Program-made: the position numbers and the translations under genes
The notes under the pieces: generated by a model
Databases searched by the model: none
What the model saw: the letters and a program-made list of their open reading frames with translations, nothing else
Told to the model about the DNA's origin: nothing
In this document: positions 10,690 through 19,771 of the stretch, in pieces
How the letters are laid out: every line of letters begins with the position of its first letter
Numbering within the stretch: the stretch's first letter is position 1
Assembly (NCBI RefSeq): GCF_003693265.1
Contig: NZ_RDRE01000004.1
Coordinates: forward strand, 113,815 to 177,814
DNA from: Corynebacterium gottingense
GTDB taxonomy: Bacteria > Actinomycetota > Actinomycetes > Mycobacteriales > Mycobacteriaceae
Direction of reading: 5' to 3'
DNA length: 64,000 nucleotides

Positions 10690-10712
10690 CCCCGAAATCG
10701 GGGCCACGCGGC
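10676..10712 (-). terminator. Intrinsic terminator of rplU-rpmA inside the end of the convergent gene
   Basis: Arms at 10681-10693 and 10700-10712 (13 pairs, one G-U) with a 6-base loop; on the minus strand the stem is followed by TTTTT (10680-10676). The left arm contains the stop codon and last codons of the 9895-10689 gene. Confidence 0.85.
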
Positions 10713-10734
10713 CTAGCGTGTTGCCAACTTTGGC

Positions 10735-11061
10735 TTACGCGGTGGCTTCGTCCTCAACGACGCCTGCAGCCTCTGCCTGCTCCAGGACCTCGGAGGCAAC
10801 GCCCTCACCATCGGCCGGGATGATGTTCACGATGCGACGCTTACGCTTGATGCCGAACTGGACAGCGCCCGGCTTCAGTGCGAACAGGGTATCGTCCCCG
10901 CCACGGCCGACGTTGTCGCCCGGGTGGAACTTGGTACCGCGCTGACGGACGAGGATCTCGCCGGCCTTGACCTGCTGGCCACCAAAGCGCTTCACGCCGA
11001 GGCGCTTGGACTCAGAGTCACGACCGTTCGAGGAGCTGGATGCACCCTTCTTGTGTGCCAT
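10735..11061 (-). CDS. rpmA: 50S ribosomal protein L27 with extended C-terminus
   Basis: Large-subunit protein whose N-terminus reaches the peptidyl transferase centre. The sequence begins [19 protein letters not shown] and continues with the typical [20 protein letters not shown]. At 108 residues it is about 20 longer than the usual 85-88; the extra C-terminal part is acidic ([18 protein letters not shown]). It follows rplU by 25 bases and ends in a strong terminator. Confidence 0.97.
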   Translation of the reverse strand: MAHKKGASSSSNGRDSESKRLGVKRFGGQQVKAGEILVRQRGTKFHPGDNVGRGGDDTLFALKPGAVQFGIKRKRRIVNIIPADGEGVASEVLEQAEAAGVVEDEATA

Positions 11062-11086
11062 TTGTCTATCTCCTTAAAATTAAGTC

Positions 11087-11392
11087 TTACTTGATGCCAG
11101 TGATCTTGACCGTGGTCAGCTGCTGGCGGTGGCCCTGGCGGACCTTGTAACCGGTCTTGTTCTTGTACTTGAGGATGTCGATCTTCTTGCCCTTGCCGTG
11201 CTCGACGATCTCAGCCTCAACATTGACCTTGGACAGTGCATCTGCGCCGGAGGTGACGTCTGCGCCATCAACGAGAAGGATCGGGGTGAGTGCAACCTTG
11301 TCGCCTGCTTCACCCTCCAGCTTCTCGACCTTGACGAGGTCGCCTTCGGCAACCTTGTACTGCTTGCCGCCGGTCTTGACGATCGCGTACAT
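11087..11392 (-). CDS. rplU: 50S ribosomal protein L21
   Basis: 101-residue large-subunit protein starting [18 protein letters not shown], with the C-terminal signature [12 protein letters not shown] typical of L21. First gene of the rplU-rpmA pair. The 220 bases between it and the rne stop hold its promoter and leader; I see no clear regulatory fold there. Confidence 0.97.
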   Translation of the reverse strand: MYAIVKTGGKQYKVAEGDLVKVEKLEGEAGDKVALTPILLVDGADVTSGADALSKVNVEAEIVEHGKGKKIDILKYKNKTGYKVRQGHRQQLTTVKITGIK

Positions 11393-11612
11393 AGAGGGTT
11401 ACCCCTTATCTCTACTCGCGCATCCGCCGGCATGCTTCGGTGGACGCATGGAACTTCATTTCAGTGCTTCAGGACCTGATCGATCCGCCGTGCCCGCATG
11501 CTTGGGCAACGAGGCGGCACGCCCCAAAAACAACGACTGCCAAAGACTACACCGAACCGGGGCGTTTCTCCAAACCGCGACCTGGGGCGCTGTGCCTCAA
11601 CGACCTCGGGCG

Positions 11613-14600
11613 CTAGGAGCGGCGCTTGCGTGCGGCCCGTCGGCGGCCGCGCCGGCTTCGCTGGCGTCCTGCCTCCTCACCATGCTGCTCCGAGTCCTTG
11701 TCCTTACCTTCGTGTCCACGGGTGCCGCGTTGGCGGCTGGTGTCCCCATGGGCGCCGGCATTGCGAGCGTTAAGCCCGCCATCTTGTCGGGGGTCGGGCG
11801 CGGAACCATCCTCGGACGACACACTCCGATTCGTCCGCCGTACCGCTCGACGGCGACGACGGCCTCCAGAGGCATCACGGGAAGTTTCGGCGCTCCCACG
11901 ATTCCCCGTCAATTCATCGGCGCTCGCCCCTCGGTCTCGCGTTCCAGACTGATCTGTCGTGCCTCGCCTTACAGGTTGCTGGGCTTCACTCGCCTGCGAA
12001 TCGTCGTCCCACTCGTTGCGTTGCGGCCGTTGATCGGAGCGAGAGTTGCCCCGGGTCTTCCGTCGACGACGCGGTGACTTCTCAAAGTCCGCCATTGCAT
12101 CTTCAAAGCTCTGCCGCGAGTTCCCAGTGTTCTCGTTTTCTCCGTGCGCAGGAGCTTCAGTCTCGCTCGAGGTGCTACGGGTCGCTGCTCTCCGAGCGCT
12201 GCGACGCTTTTTGGATCGCCCTGCTCGCGAGGTTCGCTGCGCCGGCGCGTCTTCGTGGTCGTTGTTGTCGCCGGCATCCCCGGAAGCTCCGCCCGACGCC
12301 CCAACTGTCTTCGAGTGCTCGGCCTTCGCATTCTTTCGCTGCGCTTGACGTCGCCTGCGCCTGTTGCGTCCACCACGCTCATTGCCACTTTCGGACTGCG
12401 TGGTTTCACTACCGCCCTCGTTGACGCCGGCGTTCTCTGTTGGCTCCGAGCTAAGAACAGTGTTTTCCTCACTGCCGCGCTGATCTTGGTGCTCCCCGGC
12501 ACCTGGTGCGTTCTGCTCAGGCGCTTGCGAACGATTTCGGCCACGACCTCGACCGGAGCCGCGACGACCGCGTCGCCTCGACGAAGTCTTCGGCTCGTCC
12601 TCCTTCTCCTTTTCTGCCGCCACAACGGCATCCGCCAATTCGTCGATGGCCTCGTCATCCAGCGCCTTCTCTACGGGTTTCGGTGTCTCGGAGAGCGCAG
12701 GATGCATCGCTCTGGCCGCAGGGTGCTGCCCGGTCGGGAGTCGCCTGGAATCGACGCGCCCGTATCGCGCTCGCTTCTCTTCAACAACTGGATCTTCGGT
12801 CAGCAGAATGCCTCGACCGTCGCAGCAATGGCAGGGTACGGAGAACGTCTCAAGAAGACCATTCCCAAGACGCTTTCTAGTGAGCTGTACCAAACCCAGA
12901 GAAGTTACCTCGGAGACATTGTGGCGGGTGCGGTCGCGCCCCAGTGATTCCTTGAGACGTCGAACAACCAATTCTTGGTTCTCCGGCAGGATCATGTCGA
13001 TGAAGTCGATGATGATCATGCCGCCGATGTCGCGCAGGCGGATTTGGCGAACAATCTCCTCGGCTGCTTCGAGGTTGTTTTTCGTCACCGTTTCCTCGAG
13101 GTTTCCGCCGGATCCGGTGTACTTGCCGGTGTTGACGTCGATAACCGTCAGTGCCTCGGTGTGTTCGATGATCAAGGTGCCACCGGACGGCAGCCACACC
13201 TTCCGAGCCAAAGCCTTTTCGAGTTGCTCATCCACGCGGTACGTCTCAAAAGCATCGCGTCCATCGTGCTTCTTGCTGCGGTACTTCTTGACGCGTCCGA
13301 GCAAGTCAGGCGCGACGGATTCAACGTACGCGCGAATAGTTTTGTACGACTTCTTGCCGTCAACGATGAGTTTATTGAAGTCCTCGTTAAAAAGATCCCG
13401 CACGACCTTGATCAATAGTGCCGGCTCCTCATAAAGGGTCACCGGCTTCGCGCCATGAGACTTCTTCTCACGTTCGGCGAGTTCCTTGATCTCCTCCCAC
13501 TGGCTGTGAAGGCGCTGCACGTCCGCCGCAATAGCTTCCTCAGTGATGTTTTCGGCAGCGGTGCGGATGATCGCCCCACCCTCCCCGGGTACAACCTTGT
13601 GGAGGATCTCCTTCAAGCGCTTACGCTCCGGGGCCGGAAGTTTGCGGGAGATCCCGGCTGTCCGTCCTCCCGGAACATAGACAAGGAACCGCCCCGCCAA
13701 CGAAATTTGGGTCGTCAGACGGGCGCCCTTATGCCCAACCGGGTCTTTGGTGACCTGAACAACGACCTGGTCGCCGGACTTCAGCGCGTTTTCAATTCGT
13801 CGCGCGCGACCCCCGAGTCCAGCAGACTTCCAGTCGATTTCGCCCGCGTACAGCACACCGTTTCGGCCTTGTCCGTAGTCAATAAACGCGGCTTCCATGC
13901 TGGGCAGCACGTTTTGCACGCGCCCAAGGTAGATGTTGCCAACCATGGTGACCTGGTCTTCTGTGTCAACAAAGTGCTCAACAAGCAGGCCGTCCTCGAG
14001 CACCCCGACCTGTGTCACCATTCCCGTGCCATAGTGCCGCTCGCGGTCCCGCACCACCATGGTGCGCTGAACGGATTCGCGGCGCGCAAGAAACTCTGCC
14101 TGGCTGACGATGCGCGAGCGCTTACGCTCCTCCGCGCTCCGCTCACTGCGGCGACGTCGCTTCGCTTCCAGACGAGCCGATCCCTTGATCGCCTTCGGTT
14201 CGTCTATCTGCTCAGCCTCTTGCGTATCGACGCCACGCTCTGCACCATCAGCGTTTTCCTGCCCACGTGAATCGCTGGCCTTGCTCGCCTTTGCGTTGCC
14301 GCGGTTCCGTTTCTGCCGCCCGCTGCGCGCGGAGTCCGCAGAGCTTCCTTCCGCTGTGCGCAAGGTACCGTCCCCAGAATCAGAAGATGAGGCGTCCGAG
14401 TCATCCAGTCCGTCGGATCCTTCTGCCACCTCGCGGTCAGCGGCACGGGCAGCTTGCGCTGCACGACGAGCGCGTCGACGCTGCGAACGAGTCGGAGCCT
14501 TGAACAGCGGAGCGTACTCGGTGACCGACTCGTCCTCTGGCGCCGGCGTCACGTCAGGTTCCACGTCAGTAAGCGGCTCGTCGGAAGCATCGCCGCTCGG

Positions 14601-15095
14601 ATCCGTGCCCGGTTCATCTGCGGTGGCCAACTCGGCATTGACCTTGTCCTCAATTTGGTGGATCTCGTTCTCTACGTCTTTGCGTACGCGGTGTCGGATC
14701 TTCTCGTCCGCGTCGGAAGACTCGTCCCCAGCGTCGCTTGATTGGGGTGCGTTGGTGTCGGGAGACAGTGCGTCGAGAAGCTGCTCGCTCTCAGCGCGAG
14801 TGAGCGAGGACTGCGCTACCTTGACTACTCCCATGTCCGACAGCGCAACGACCAGGTCTTTCGAAGGCACGTCGAGCTCTTTGGCCAACTGGAAGACGCG
14901 CATCTTGTCCTTGAGACGAGAGCGGTCAAACGTCGCGTAGGGGTTGACCGTTGGCTCATTGGCTGGCTGCTCGCGCTTCGCAGGAGCCTTCTTTGTTGAC
15001 TTCTTTGTCGATTTCTTGGCCGGTTTTGCCGACTTCTTCGCCGTCGCCTTCGTGCTGCGGCGCCTCTTTGGCGTGGATTCCTCGTTCTGTGCCAC
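11613..15095 (-). CDS. rne: Ribonuclease E/G
   Basis: Endoribonuclease for mRNA decay and rRNA processing. The 1160-residue protein has a Lys/Ala-rich start, an IF2_N-like segment (about 64-110, DKMRVFQLAKELDVPSKDLV), a long acidic/Arg disordered region (115-345), the S1 and RNase H-like catalytic core (about 350-770) with metal-binding Asp 653 (VIDVNTG) and Asp 697 (IIIDFIDM), and a Zn-link-like CHCC at 755-758. The last 350 residues are Arg/Gly/Glu-rich and disordered, as in mycobacterial RNase E. The 268 bases upstream (15096-15363) contain its promoter and no gene that I can support. Confidence 0.95.
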   Translation of the reverse strand: MAQNEESTPKRRRSTKATAKKSAKPAKKSTKKSTKKAPAKREQPANEPTVNPYATFDRSRLKDKMRVFQLAKELDVPSKDLVVALSDMGVVKVAQSSLTRAESEQLLDALSPDTNAPQSSDAGDESSDADEKIRHRVRKDVENEIHQIEDKVNAELATADEPGTDPSGDASDEPLTDVEPDVTPAPEDESVTEYAPLFKAPTRSQRRRARRAAQAARAADREVAEGSDGLDDSDASSSDSGDGTLRTAEGSSADSARSGRQKRNRGNAKASKASDSRGQENADGAERGVDTQEAEQIDEPKAIKGSARLEAKRRRRSERSAEERKRSRIVSQAEFLARRESVQRTMVVRDRERHYGTGMVTQVGVLEDGLLVEHFVDTEDQVTMVGNIYLGRVQNVLPSMEAAFIDYGQGRNGVLYAGEIDWKSAGLGGRARRIENALKSGDQVVVQVTKDPVGHKGARLTTQISLAGRFLVYVPGGRTAGISRKLPAPERKRLKEILHKVVPGEGGAIIRTAAENITEEAIAADVQRLHSQWEEIKELAEREKKSHGAKPVTLYEEPALLIKVVRDLFNEDFNKLIVDGKKSYKTIRAYVESVAPDLLGRVKKYRSKKHDGRDAFETYRVDEQLEKALARKVWLPSGGTLIIEHTEALTVIDVNTGKYTGSGGNLEETVTKNNLEAAEEIVRQIRLRDIGGMIIIDFIDMILPENQELVVRRLKESLGRDRTRHNVSEVTSLGLVQLTRKRLGNGLLETFSVPCHCCDGRGILLTEDPVVEEKRARYGRVDSRRLPTGQHPAARAMHPALSETPKPVEKALDDEAIDELADAVVAAEKEKEDEPKTSSRRRGRRGSGRGRGRNRSQAPEQNAPGAGEHQDQRGSEENTVLSSEPTENAGVNEGGSETTQSESGNERGGRNRRRRRQAQRKNAKAEHSKTVGASGGASGDAGDNNDHEDAPAQRTSRAGRSKKRRSARRAATRSTSSETEAPAHGENENTGNSRQSFEDAMADFEKSPRRRRKTRGNSRSDQRPQRNEWDDDSQASEAQQPVRRGTTDQSGTRDRGASADELTGNRGSAETSRDASGGRRRRRAVRRTNRSVSSEDGSAPDPRQDGGLNARNAGAHGDTSRQRGTRGHEGKDKDSEQHGEEAGRQRSRRGRRRAARKRRS

Positions 15096-15363
15096 GAACC
15101 TATTCTCCTGTTATGCGTCTGCCCGCACACCTTCTGCGCCGGGCACCGGGCGCTGGCATTTCCTGCCGCCGCCGCACAGTGCCGCACGAATGCGCGGGAC
15201 TTCAATGTCAAAGTTTGTCAGCACACGCGGCGTCACAACAACGTCAACAACGTGAATATCGTCAAGGACGTCAACGACGCGATGCTTGCCATCTATTGTG
15301 GCACAGGCCCCCGCCCCGCGCGTTCACCCCGCCCTGTCCACGGTCAGTCCTCTTGACTAACCG

Positions 15364-15960
15364 CTACTCGTTCTCGCTCTGCGGCCCCTCTGCAAGCTCG
15401 AGGAAGCGCACAACTCCGCCAATGGTTGTTTCGACGACTGGTTTATCCCAGCCAGCAACAACAAGGGACGACCCAACGATTGCTCCGAGAATTGCGTTGC
15501 CGTCCGCTTTGGTAACGCCCGCGTACTTGAGCAGTGCGTCGATTGCGTTGACTGCCTCGTAAAACTGCTCTTTGACCATCTCTTGCAACGCGGGTGCCTC
15601 ACGCTCGGCATCGACGGTTGCGGAAATGATCCCGCGTACCCAGTCTCGGTGCCCACAGGTCACAAGATCCAGCGTCGCCGCAGCGAGCTCACGCCGATCC
15701 TCTCGAATCTTGGGGTTCTTGAGCGCCTCCTCGAGGATCGCCGCCTGCACGGCGTGGAATCGCTCAAAGCACGTCTGGATGAGCTTCTCACGGCTCTCGT
15801 AGTAGTAACCAATCGAGCCAACCGGCACCCCAGCACGCGCGGCTACGTGCCGATGAGTGACTGAGGACATCCCCTCCTGCAGGAGAAGATCAATCGTGGC
15901 CTTTTCGATAGACGCGCGCTTCGCTTTTGCACGTTCTTGCTCTGGCTTGTCGTTGACCAT
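15364..15960 (-). CDS. TetR-family transcriptional regulator
   Basis: 198 residues from the ATG at 15960, which has GGAGAAAGG seven bases upstream; farther upstream in-frame ATGs lack such a site. The helix-turn-helix lies about residues 30-55 (THRHVAARAGVPVGSIGYYY). The C-terminal ligand domain is unassigned. It stands alone between rne and ndk, so its targets are not obvious; it may control itself or a distant locus. Confidence 0.88.
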   Translation of the reverse strand: MVNDKPEQERAKAKRASIEKATIDLLLQEGMSSVTHRHVAARAGVPVGSIGYYYESREKLIQTCFERFHAVQAAILEEALKNPKIREDRRELAAATLDLVTCGHRDWVRGIISATVDAEREAPALQEMVKEQFYEAVNAIDALLKYAGVTKADGNAILGAIVGSSLVVAGWDKPVVETTIGGVVRFLELAEGPQSENE

Positions 15961-16091
15961 CTCCGAGCCTTTCTCCGATAAAACATACGATGCACTCATC
16001 GCAGCGTGACGCTTACCATGCATTGTGACATATGTATTGAGTCGCAATAAATCATCTGAACGTTTAACGAGTTTTGCCCAGGAAAGCATCG

Positions 16092-16132
16092 AAAAACGCT
16101 ACCCCAGGATGCGCTCTTCCGGGGGTAGCGTT
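16092..16132 (-). terminator. Terminator downstream of ndk
   Basis: Perfect 11-pair stem (16095-16105 with 16122-16132), followed on the minus strand by TTTTT at 16096-16092. It closes the valS-to-ndk run. Confidence 0.85.
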
Positions 16133-16154
16133 GTCGAATCTTTGGTGTGGTTGG

Positions 16155-16565
16155 TTACTTGCCGGGGAACCAGATGGCGATCTCTCGCTCTGCAGATTCC
16201 GGGGAATCGGAACCGTGAACCACGTTCTCACCGACGGTCAGCGCGAAGTCGCCACGGATGGTACCCGGGGTAGCCTTCTCCACCGGGTGGGTGCCGCCTG
16301 CCAGCTGGCGCCAGGCGGCGATCGCAGACTCGCCCTCAACGATGCCAGCAACCAGCGGCGCAGAGGTGATGAAGTCTACGAGGTCACCGAAGAACGGCTT
16401 ATCCTTGTGCTCTTCGTAGTGCTTCTCGGCGGTCTCGCGGTCTGCGGTACGCAGATCCATTTCCACCAGCTTCAAGCCCTTGCGCTCGATGCGGGAAATG
16501 ATTTCACCGACGTGCCCATGGGCAACGCCGTCCGGCTTAATAAGAATCAAAGTACGTTCGGTCAT
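16155..16565 (-). CDS. ndk: Nucleoside diphosphate kinase
   Basis: Transfers the gamma phosphate between NTPs and NDPs. At 136 residues it is full length; it starts [14 protein letters not shown] and carries the active histidine His 117 in ENVVHGSD. Its ATG overlaps the stop of the preceding small membrane-protein gene (ATGA), indicating translational coupling. The folC-DUF4233-ndk-rne neighbourhood is conserved in mycobacteria. Confidence 0.98.
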   Translation of the reverse strand: MTERTLILIKPDGVAHGHVGEIISRIERKGLKLVEMDLRTADRETAEKHYEEHKDKPFFGDLVDFITSAPLVAGIVEGESAIAAWRQLAGGTHPVEKATPGTIRGDFALTVGENVVHGSDSPESAEREIAIWFPGK

Positions 16566-16885
16566 GAACCAGACTTTACCGAAACCTCTCGCACGATGCG
16601 CGATGCATCAGCGGGCGTCGCATCACGCTTCCACAACTGCACCTGCCGAACCGCTCCATCTTCATTTCCCTCACGGATCATCCGCAAAATTGTCGTACGC
16701 TGTTCCGGATCGAGCGAAAGATCCGGGGCACCCATGTCCTGATACTTCATGTACAGCGCACATGCCAGAGCACCGCCAGCGATCACGATCGCAGCGGCGC
16801 CAACCCAACTCGGCCACGCAAACAACGACGCGACAACGGCGACAAGCGACATCACCGCAGCAAGCACCAGCAGGAAGAATCGCAT
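16562..16885 (-). CDS. Small two-helix membrane protein upstream of ndk
   Basis: 107 residues from the ATG at 16885: two adjacent hydrophobic segments (about 4-18 and 23-41) followed by a charged cytoplasmic tail with [16 protein letters not shown], a helix-forming stretch. I do not recognise a named family. Its stop overlaps the ndk start by four bases, so the two are coupled. The start lies about 28 bases from that of the divergent acyl-CoA synthetase-like gene, leaving very little room for two promoters. Confidence 0.8.
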   Translation of the reverse strand: MRFFLLVLAAVMSLVAVVASLFAWPSWVGAAAIVIAGGALACALYMKYQDMGAPDLSLDPEQRTTILRMIREGNEDGAVRQVQLWKRDATPADASRIVREVSVKSGS

Positions 16886-16913
16886 GCTCCCCAAGCTACT
16901 AAGGTTTATGGGG

Positions 16914-18353
16914 ATGTACCAGCATGTTCCGCTCCATGAGCTCGCGCTTGGCCAAGGCCTTCCTGACGCACCCGCGTTGACAGACCTGTCCACGGGCTCG
17001 ACGGTGACCTACCGCGAGCTCCGCACACTCGCTAACAACGTCTCGCGCGTACTCGCCCACGCCATAACATCCCCCTCCCCCGTCATCGCGGTCCAACTCC
17101 CAAACTCGGTGGAGTTTGCGGCCGTGATCCTCGGCATTGCCCAGGCGGGGGCAGCGTCCAGTCTGATCGGCCCGCTTCTTCGCAACCATGAAGCGAGACA
17201 TCTCGCCGAGCTCGCCGGCGCTGACCCACAATTCGGCATCATCCGGATGGAGCAGGCGCAAGCGCTCATACGCGGCACAACTCCGGCCGGTTGGCCACGC
17301 CGCGACGCTGCTGACCATACGCCTGCAGTCAGCGCTGCGAATGCACAAGAGCTCGCCTTCGTTCCGTACTCGTCGGGCACCACGGGGATGCAGAAGGCGG
17401 TGGGGTTGACGGGGGCGTCGGTAAGCGCAAACATGACCCAGTTTGCTGCAGCGATTGCACGAAGCGGGGTGGGTACTCACACCCCGACGATGTCGCCGCT
17501 GCCCTTCTCACACATCTATGGCTTGACCGCGCTGCTGCTCACCCCGCTCATGCTTGGGCATCACGTGCTCACGATGCAGCGCTTTGATCCGGAGCGCTTT
17601 GTGGGCGCGCACCGCGATTTCGCCGTACAGCTCACATTTATCGCACCGCCGCTCGCGCGCGTCCTCGAAACCGCCCCGGCCGATGCCTTCAGCGCACTCG
17701 ATCTGATCATCAGCGGCGCGGATCGACTCGACCCCACGGTGGCACGAACGGTGGAGTCGCGACTGGGCGCGAGCGTAATCCAGGGGTACGGAATGACCGA
17801 GACCTCGCCGGTCACCTTTGTTGGCGTGCGTGGCGAAACGTCTCCGGACTCGGTGGGGTTCCCGCTCCCCGATACCCGCTTCCGCATCAGTCCCGACGGT
17901 GAATTATCCGTCGCCGGGCCGCAGCTCATGCGTGGCTACCTCGGGCAAGAGCCGATCGGTGAATGGTTTCAAACCGGGGACCTCGCGCGCTTGGGAACGC
18001 ACGGCGAGCTCTACATCATCGGCCGTGCCAAAGACACGATCAAATACAAGGGCTACCAGGTCGCTCCGGCCGAGCTGGAGGCCACGCTGCTCGAGCATGA
18101 AGCAATTGTCGACGCCGCCGTCACCCCCTTTGTGCTCAATGGCACCGAGGTCCCCCGCGCCTTCGTCGTGCCCGCACCCTCACCGTCGGCCACGTCTGCC
18201 CGCCTCACAGCGGACGGTGTCATGCGGTTCGTGGCTGACCGGGTCGCGCCGTACAAAAAGGTGCGCGTCGTAGATTTTGTCGAAGAAATCCCCCGGAGCG
18301 CAGCCGGGAAAATCCTCCGCACCCAGCTGCGCGACCTGCCGCACGCAGACTAG
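16914..18353 (+). CDS. AMP-dependent acyl-CoA synthetase / ligase
   Basis: Adenylate-forming enzyme (ANL superfamily), 479 residues from the ATG at 16914, which has AAGG nine bases upstream. Motifs in order: phosphate loop SSGTTGMQK (153-161), GYGMTETSP, TGDLARLG, the hinge region GRAKDTIKYKG, and the C-terminal catalytic lysine in PRSAAGKIL. The pattern is closest to 4-coumarate/medium-chain acyl-CoA ligases, but the substrate cannot be read from the sequence. Its 3' end overlaps the convergent DUF4233 gene by four bases. Confidence 0.88.
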   Translation: MYQHVPLHELALGQGLPDAPALTDLSTGSTVTYRELRTLANNVSRVLAHAITSPSPVIAVQLPNSVEFAAVILGIAQAGAASSLIGPLLRNHEARHLAELAGADPQFGIIRMEQAQALIRGTTPAGWPRRDAADHTPAVSAANAQELAFVPYSSGTTGMQKAVGLTGASVSANMTQFAAAIARSGVGTHTPTMSPLPFSHIYGLTALLLTPLMLGHHVLTMQRFDPERFVGAHRDFAVQLTFIAPPLARVLETAPADAFSALDLIISGADRLDPTVARTVESRLGASVIQGYGMTETSPVTFVGVRGETSPDSVGFPLPDTRFRISPDGELSVAGPQLMRGYLGQEPIGEWFQTGDLARLGTHGELYIIGRAKDTIKYKGYQVAPAELEATLLEHEAIVDAAVTPFVLNGTEVPRAFVVPAPSPSATSARLTADGVMRFVADRVAPYKKVRVVDFVEEIPRSAAGKILRTQLRDLPHAD

Positions 18354-18829
18354 CGCGCCGGGTCTTCTGCAGTGCCCAGGTGCTGGGTGACTAGGTACCC
18401 GGCGCGCATACGCTGCAGCATCTCCGAGCGCAGCTTGATGATGAAGAACCACACCACGCCGAACGTGATGCCGACGGCAGTGACGGACCAGTGGATGAAA
18501 AACCCGAAGATGAGCGGAATCTGGAGCACCAGGTCCACCCACAACATCACCGGCTTCTTCTGGAAAAACGCGACGACCACGTGCGCGAGGCCGATGACGG
18601 TGACGTAGACCCAGTTAAACGTGGTCCAGAGCTCCCCGTTCTCAACCTTGAGAATCACGGTGAGGATGAGGAAGATCGTGATCGCTTCCATCACGAGCGT
18701 GCCGGAAAGTACGCCGGTCAGGCCTGCCATTGGGTCTTTGACCGGGGCCTTGCCCGGGCCGAGGGGGCTCATATCCGGCTCGCGACGCGCGCCGCGGCGC
18801 GAGCGCCGGGTGTTGTTCTGGTCAGCCAT
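18350..18829 (-). CDS. DUF4233 membrane protein
   Basis: 159 residues from the ATG at 18829. A basic N-terminus (RRSRRGARRE) precedes about four hydrophobic segments between residues 35 and 135. Matches the small membrane proteins found between folC and ndk in mycobacteria (Rv2446c position); function unknown. It lies 68 bases downstream of the ATP-grasp gene, in a gap that carries a copy of the GGTGGCGTCGACAAGC repeat. Confidence 0.85.
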   Translation of the reverse strand: MADQNNTRRSRRGARREPDMSPLGPGKAPVKDPMAGLTGVLSGTLVMEAITIFLILTVILKVENGELWTTFNWVYVTVIGLAHVVVAFFQKKPVMLWVDLVLQIPLIFGFFIHWSVTAVGITFGVVWFFIIKLRSEMLQRMRAGYLVTQHLGTAEDPAR

Positions 18830-18874
18830 GCCCTCATCGTATCGCTGTGAACGGTTGGGCCATAACTGGTGCGC

Positions 18875-18890
18875 GGTGGCGTCGACAAGC
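18875..18890 (+). repeat. Dispersed short repeat, intergenic copy (GGTGGCGTCGACAAGC)
   Basis: Copy of the core GGCGTCGAnAAGC, 46-61 bases upstream of the DUF4233 start. See the finding on the repeat family. Confidence 0.6.
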
Positions 18891-18897
18891 GCCTCGA

Positions 18898-19767
18898 TCA
18901 ACGCGCCTGGACGCAGTACTCAACTACTTGAGCGGCGACGTCGATTCCCGTCACCTCGGTGAGGGAGGCAAATTGGGCGTTCGAGTTCACTTCGCCGACA
19001 AGCGGGCTGGACGCGTGGAGGAAATCGACCGAGCCAATATTCAGGCCAAGTGCACCCATCGCTGTGCGTGCAGTGTCCACGAAGTCCGCAGGCGGATCCC
19101 ACGGCACCGCGCGACCGCCACCGGTCACGTTGGCGCGGAAGTCACCTCCCTGGCCGAACCTTTGCATCGCAGCGACTGGGGTCTCACCAACCATGAAGAT
19201 GCGGGCGTCTTGGCCGTGGGATTCAGCGATGTATTCCTCCACGATCACGGGCGCAGGATGAGCGGCGCGGAGAAACGCGACCAGCTCCGCGGGCGTGTGG
19301 ATCAGCTCGACCCCCTGCCCCCACGAGCCGATTGCACGTTTCGCCACAACCGGGTAGCCCAACTGACAGTCTACGGCAGCGAGGAATTCGCTCTCCTCCC
19401 ATTCCGCGACCGATAAGTTCCGGTAGGCCAGCGGCGCAGTCAGCGTGCGCGGGTGCGCAATGCCGGCGTGAGAAAGCACCGCGTGCGTGTACGCCTTGTT
19501 ATCGCACGCAGCGATCGCGGCCGCGGTGTTGATGGTGCGCACCCCCAACGCCTCGAGCTGTGCGACGACGGCAACGTCTTTGTCCTGGATAAGCGCGACG
19601 CGCGGCAGCGGGCCGGTGCCCATCGCGGCGACAGCCTCATCGGTGCTCACCCGCCGCAAATCAAGCCCTACCGCGTTGGCCGCACGCGCAAGAGCGCCGA
19701 ACTGCCACTCAAACTTGTCCCAGTGCAGCCAGCGGTTGGTCACCAGCCAGGCAGCGTCGCAGCCCAC
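18898..19767 (-). CDS. RimK-like ATP-grasp ligase linked to folC
   Basis: 289 residues from a GTG at 19767, four bases after the folC stop; longer readings run back into folC. ATP-grasp features: GYPVVAKRAIGSWGQGV (ATP lysine and glycine loop), VIVEEYIAESHGQDARIFMV (adenine and Mg region), and the Mg-binding GEVNSNAQFAS end typical of RimK/LysX ligases that join an amino acid to a carboxylate. An unusual N-terminal domain (AWLVTNRWLHWDKFEWQFG) precedes it. Its tight link with folC suggests a folate or glutamate substrate, but that is inference. Confidence 0.82.
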   Translation of the reverse strand: MGCDAAWLVTNRWLHWDKFEWQFGALARAANAVGLDLRRVSTDEAVAAMGTGPLPRVALIQDKDVAVVAQLEALGVRTINTAAAIAACDNKAYTHAVLSHAGIAHPRTLTAPLAYRNLSVAEWEESEFLAAVDCQLGYPVVAKRAIGSWGQGVELIHTPAELVAFLRAAHPAPVIVEEYIAESHGQDARIFMVGETPVAAMQRFGQGGDFRANVTGGGRAVPWDPPADFVDTARTAMGALGLNIGSVDFLHASSPLVGEVNSNAQFASLTEVTGIDVAAQVVEYCVQAR

Positions 19768-19771
19768 CGCG

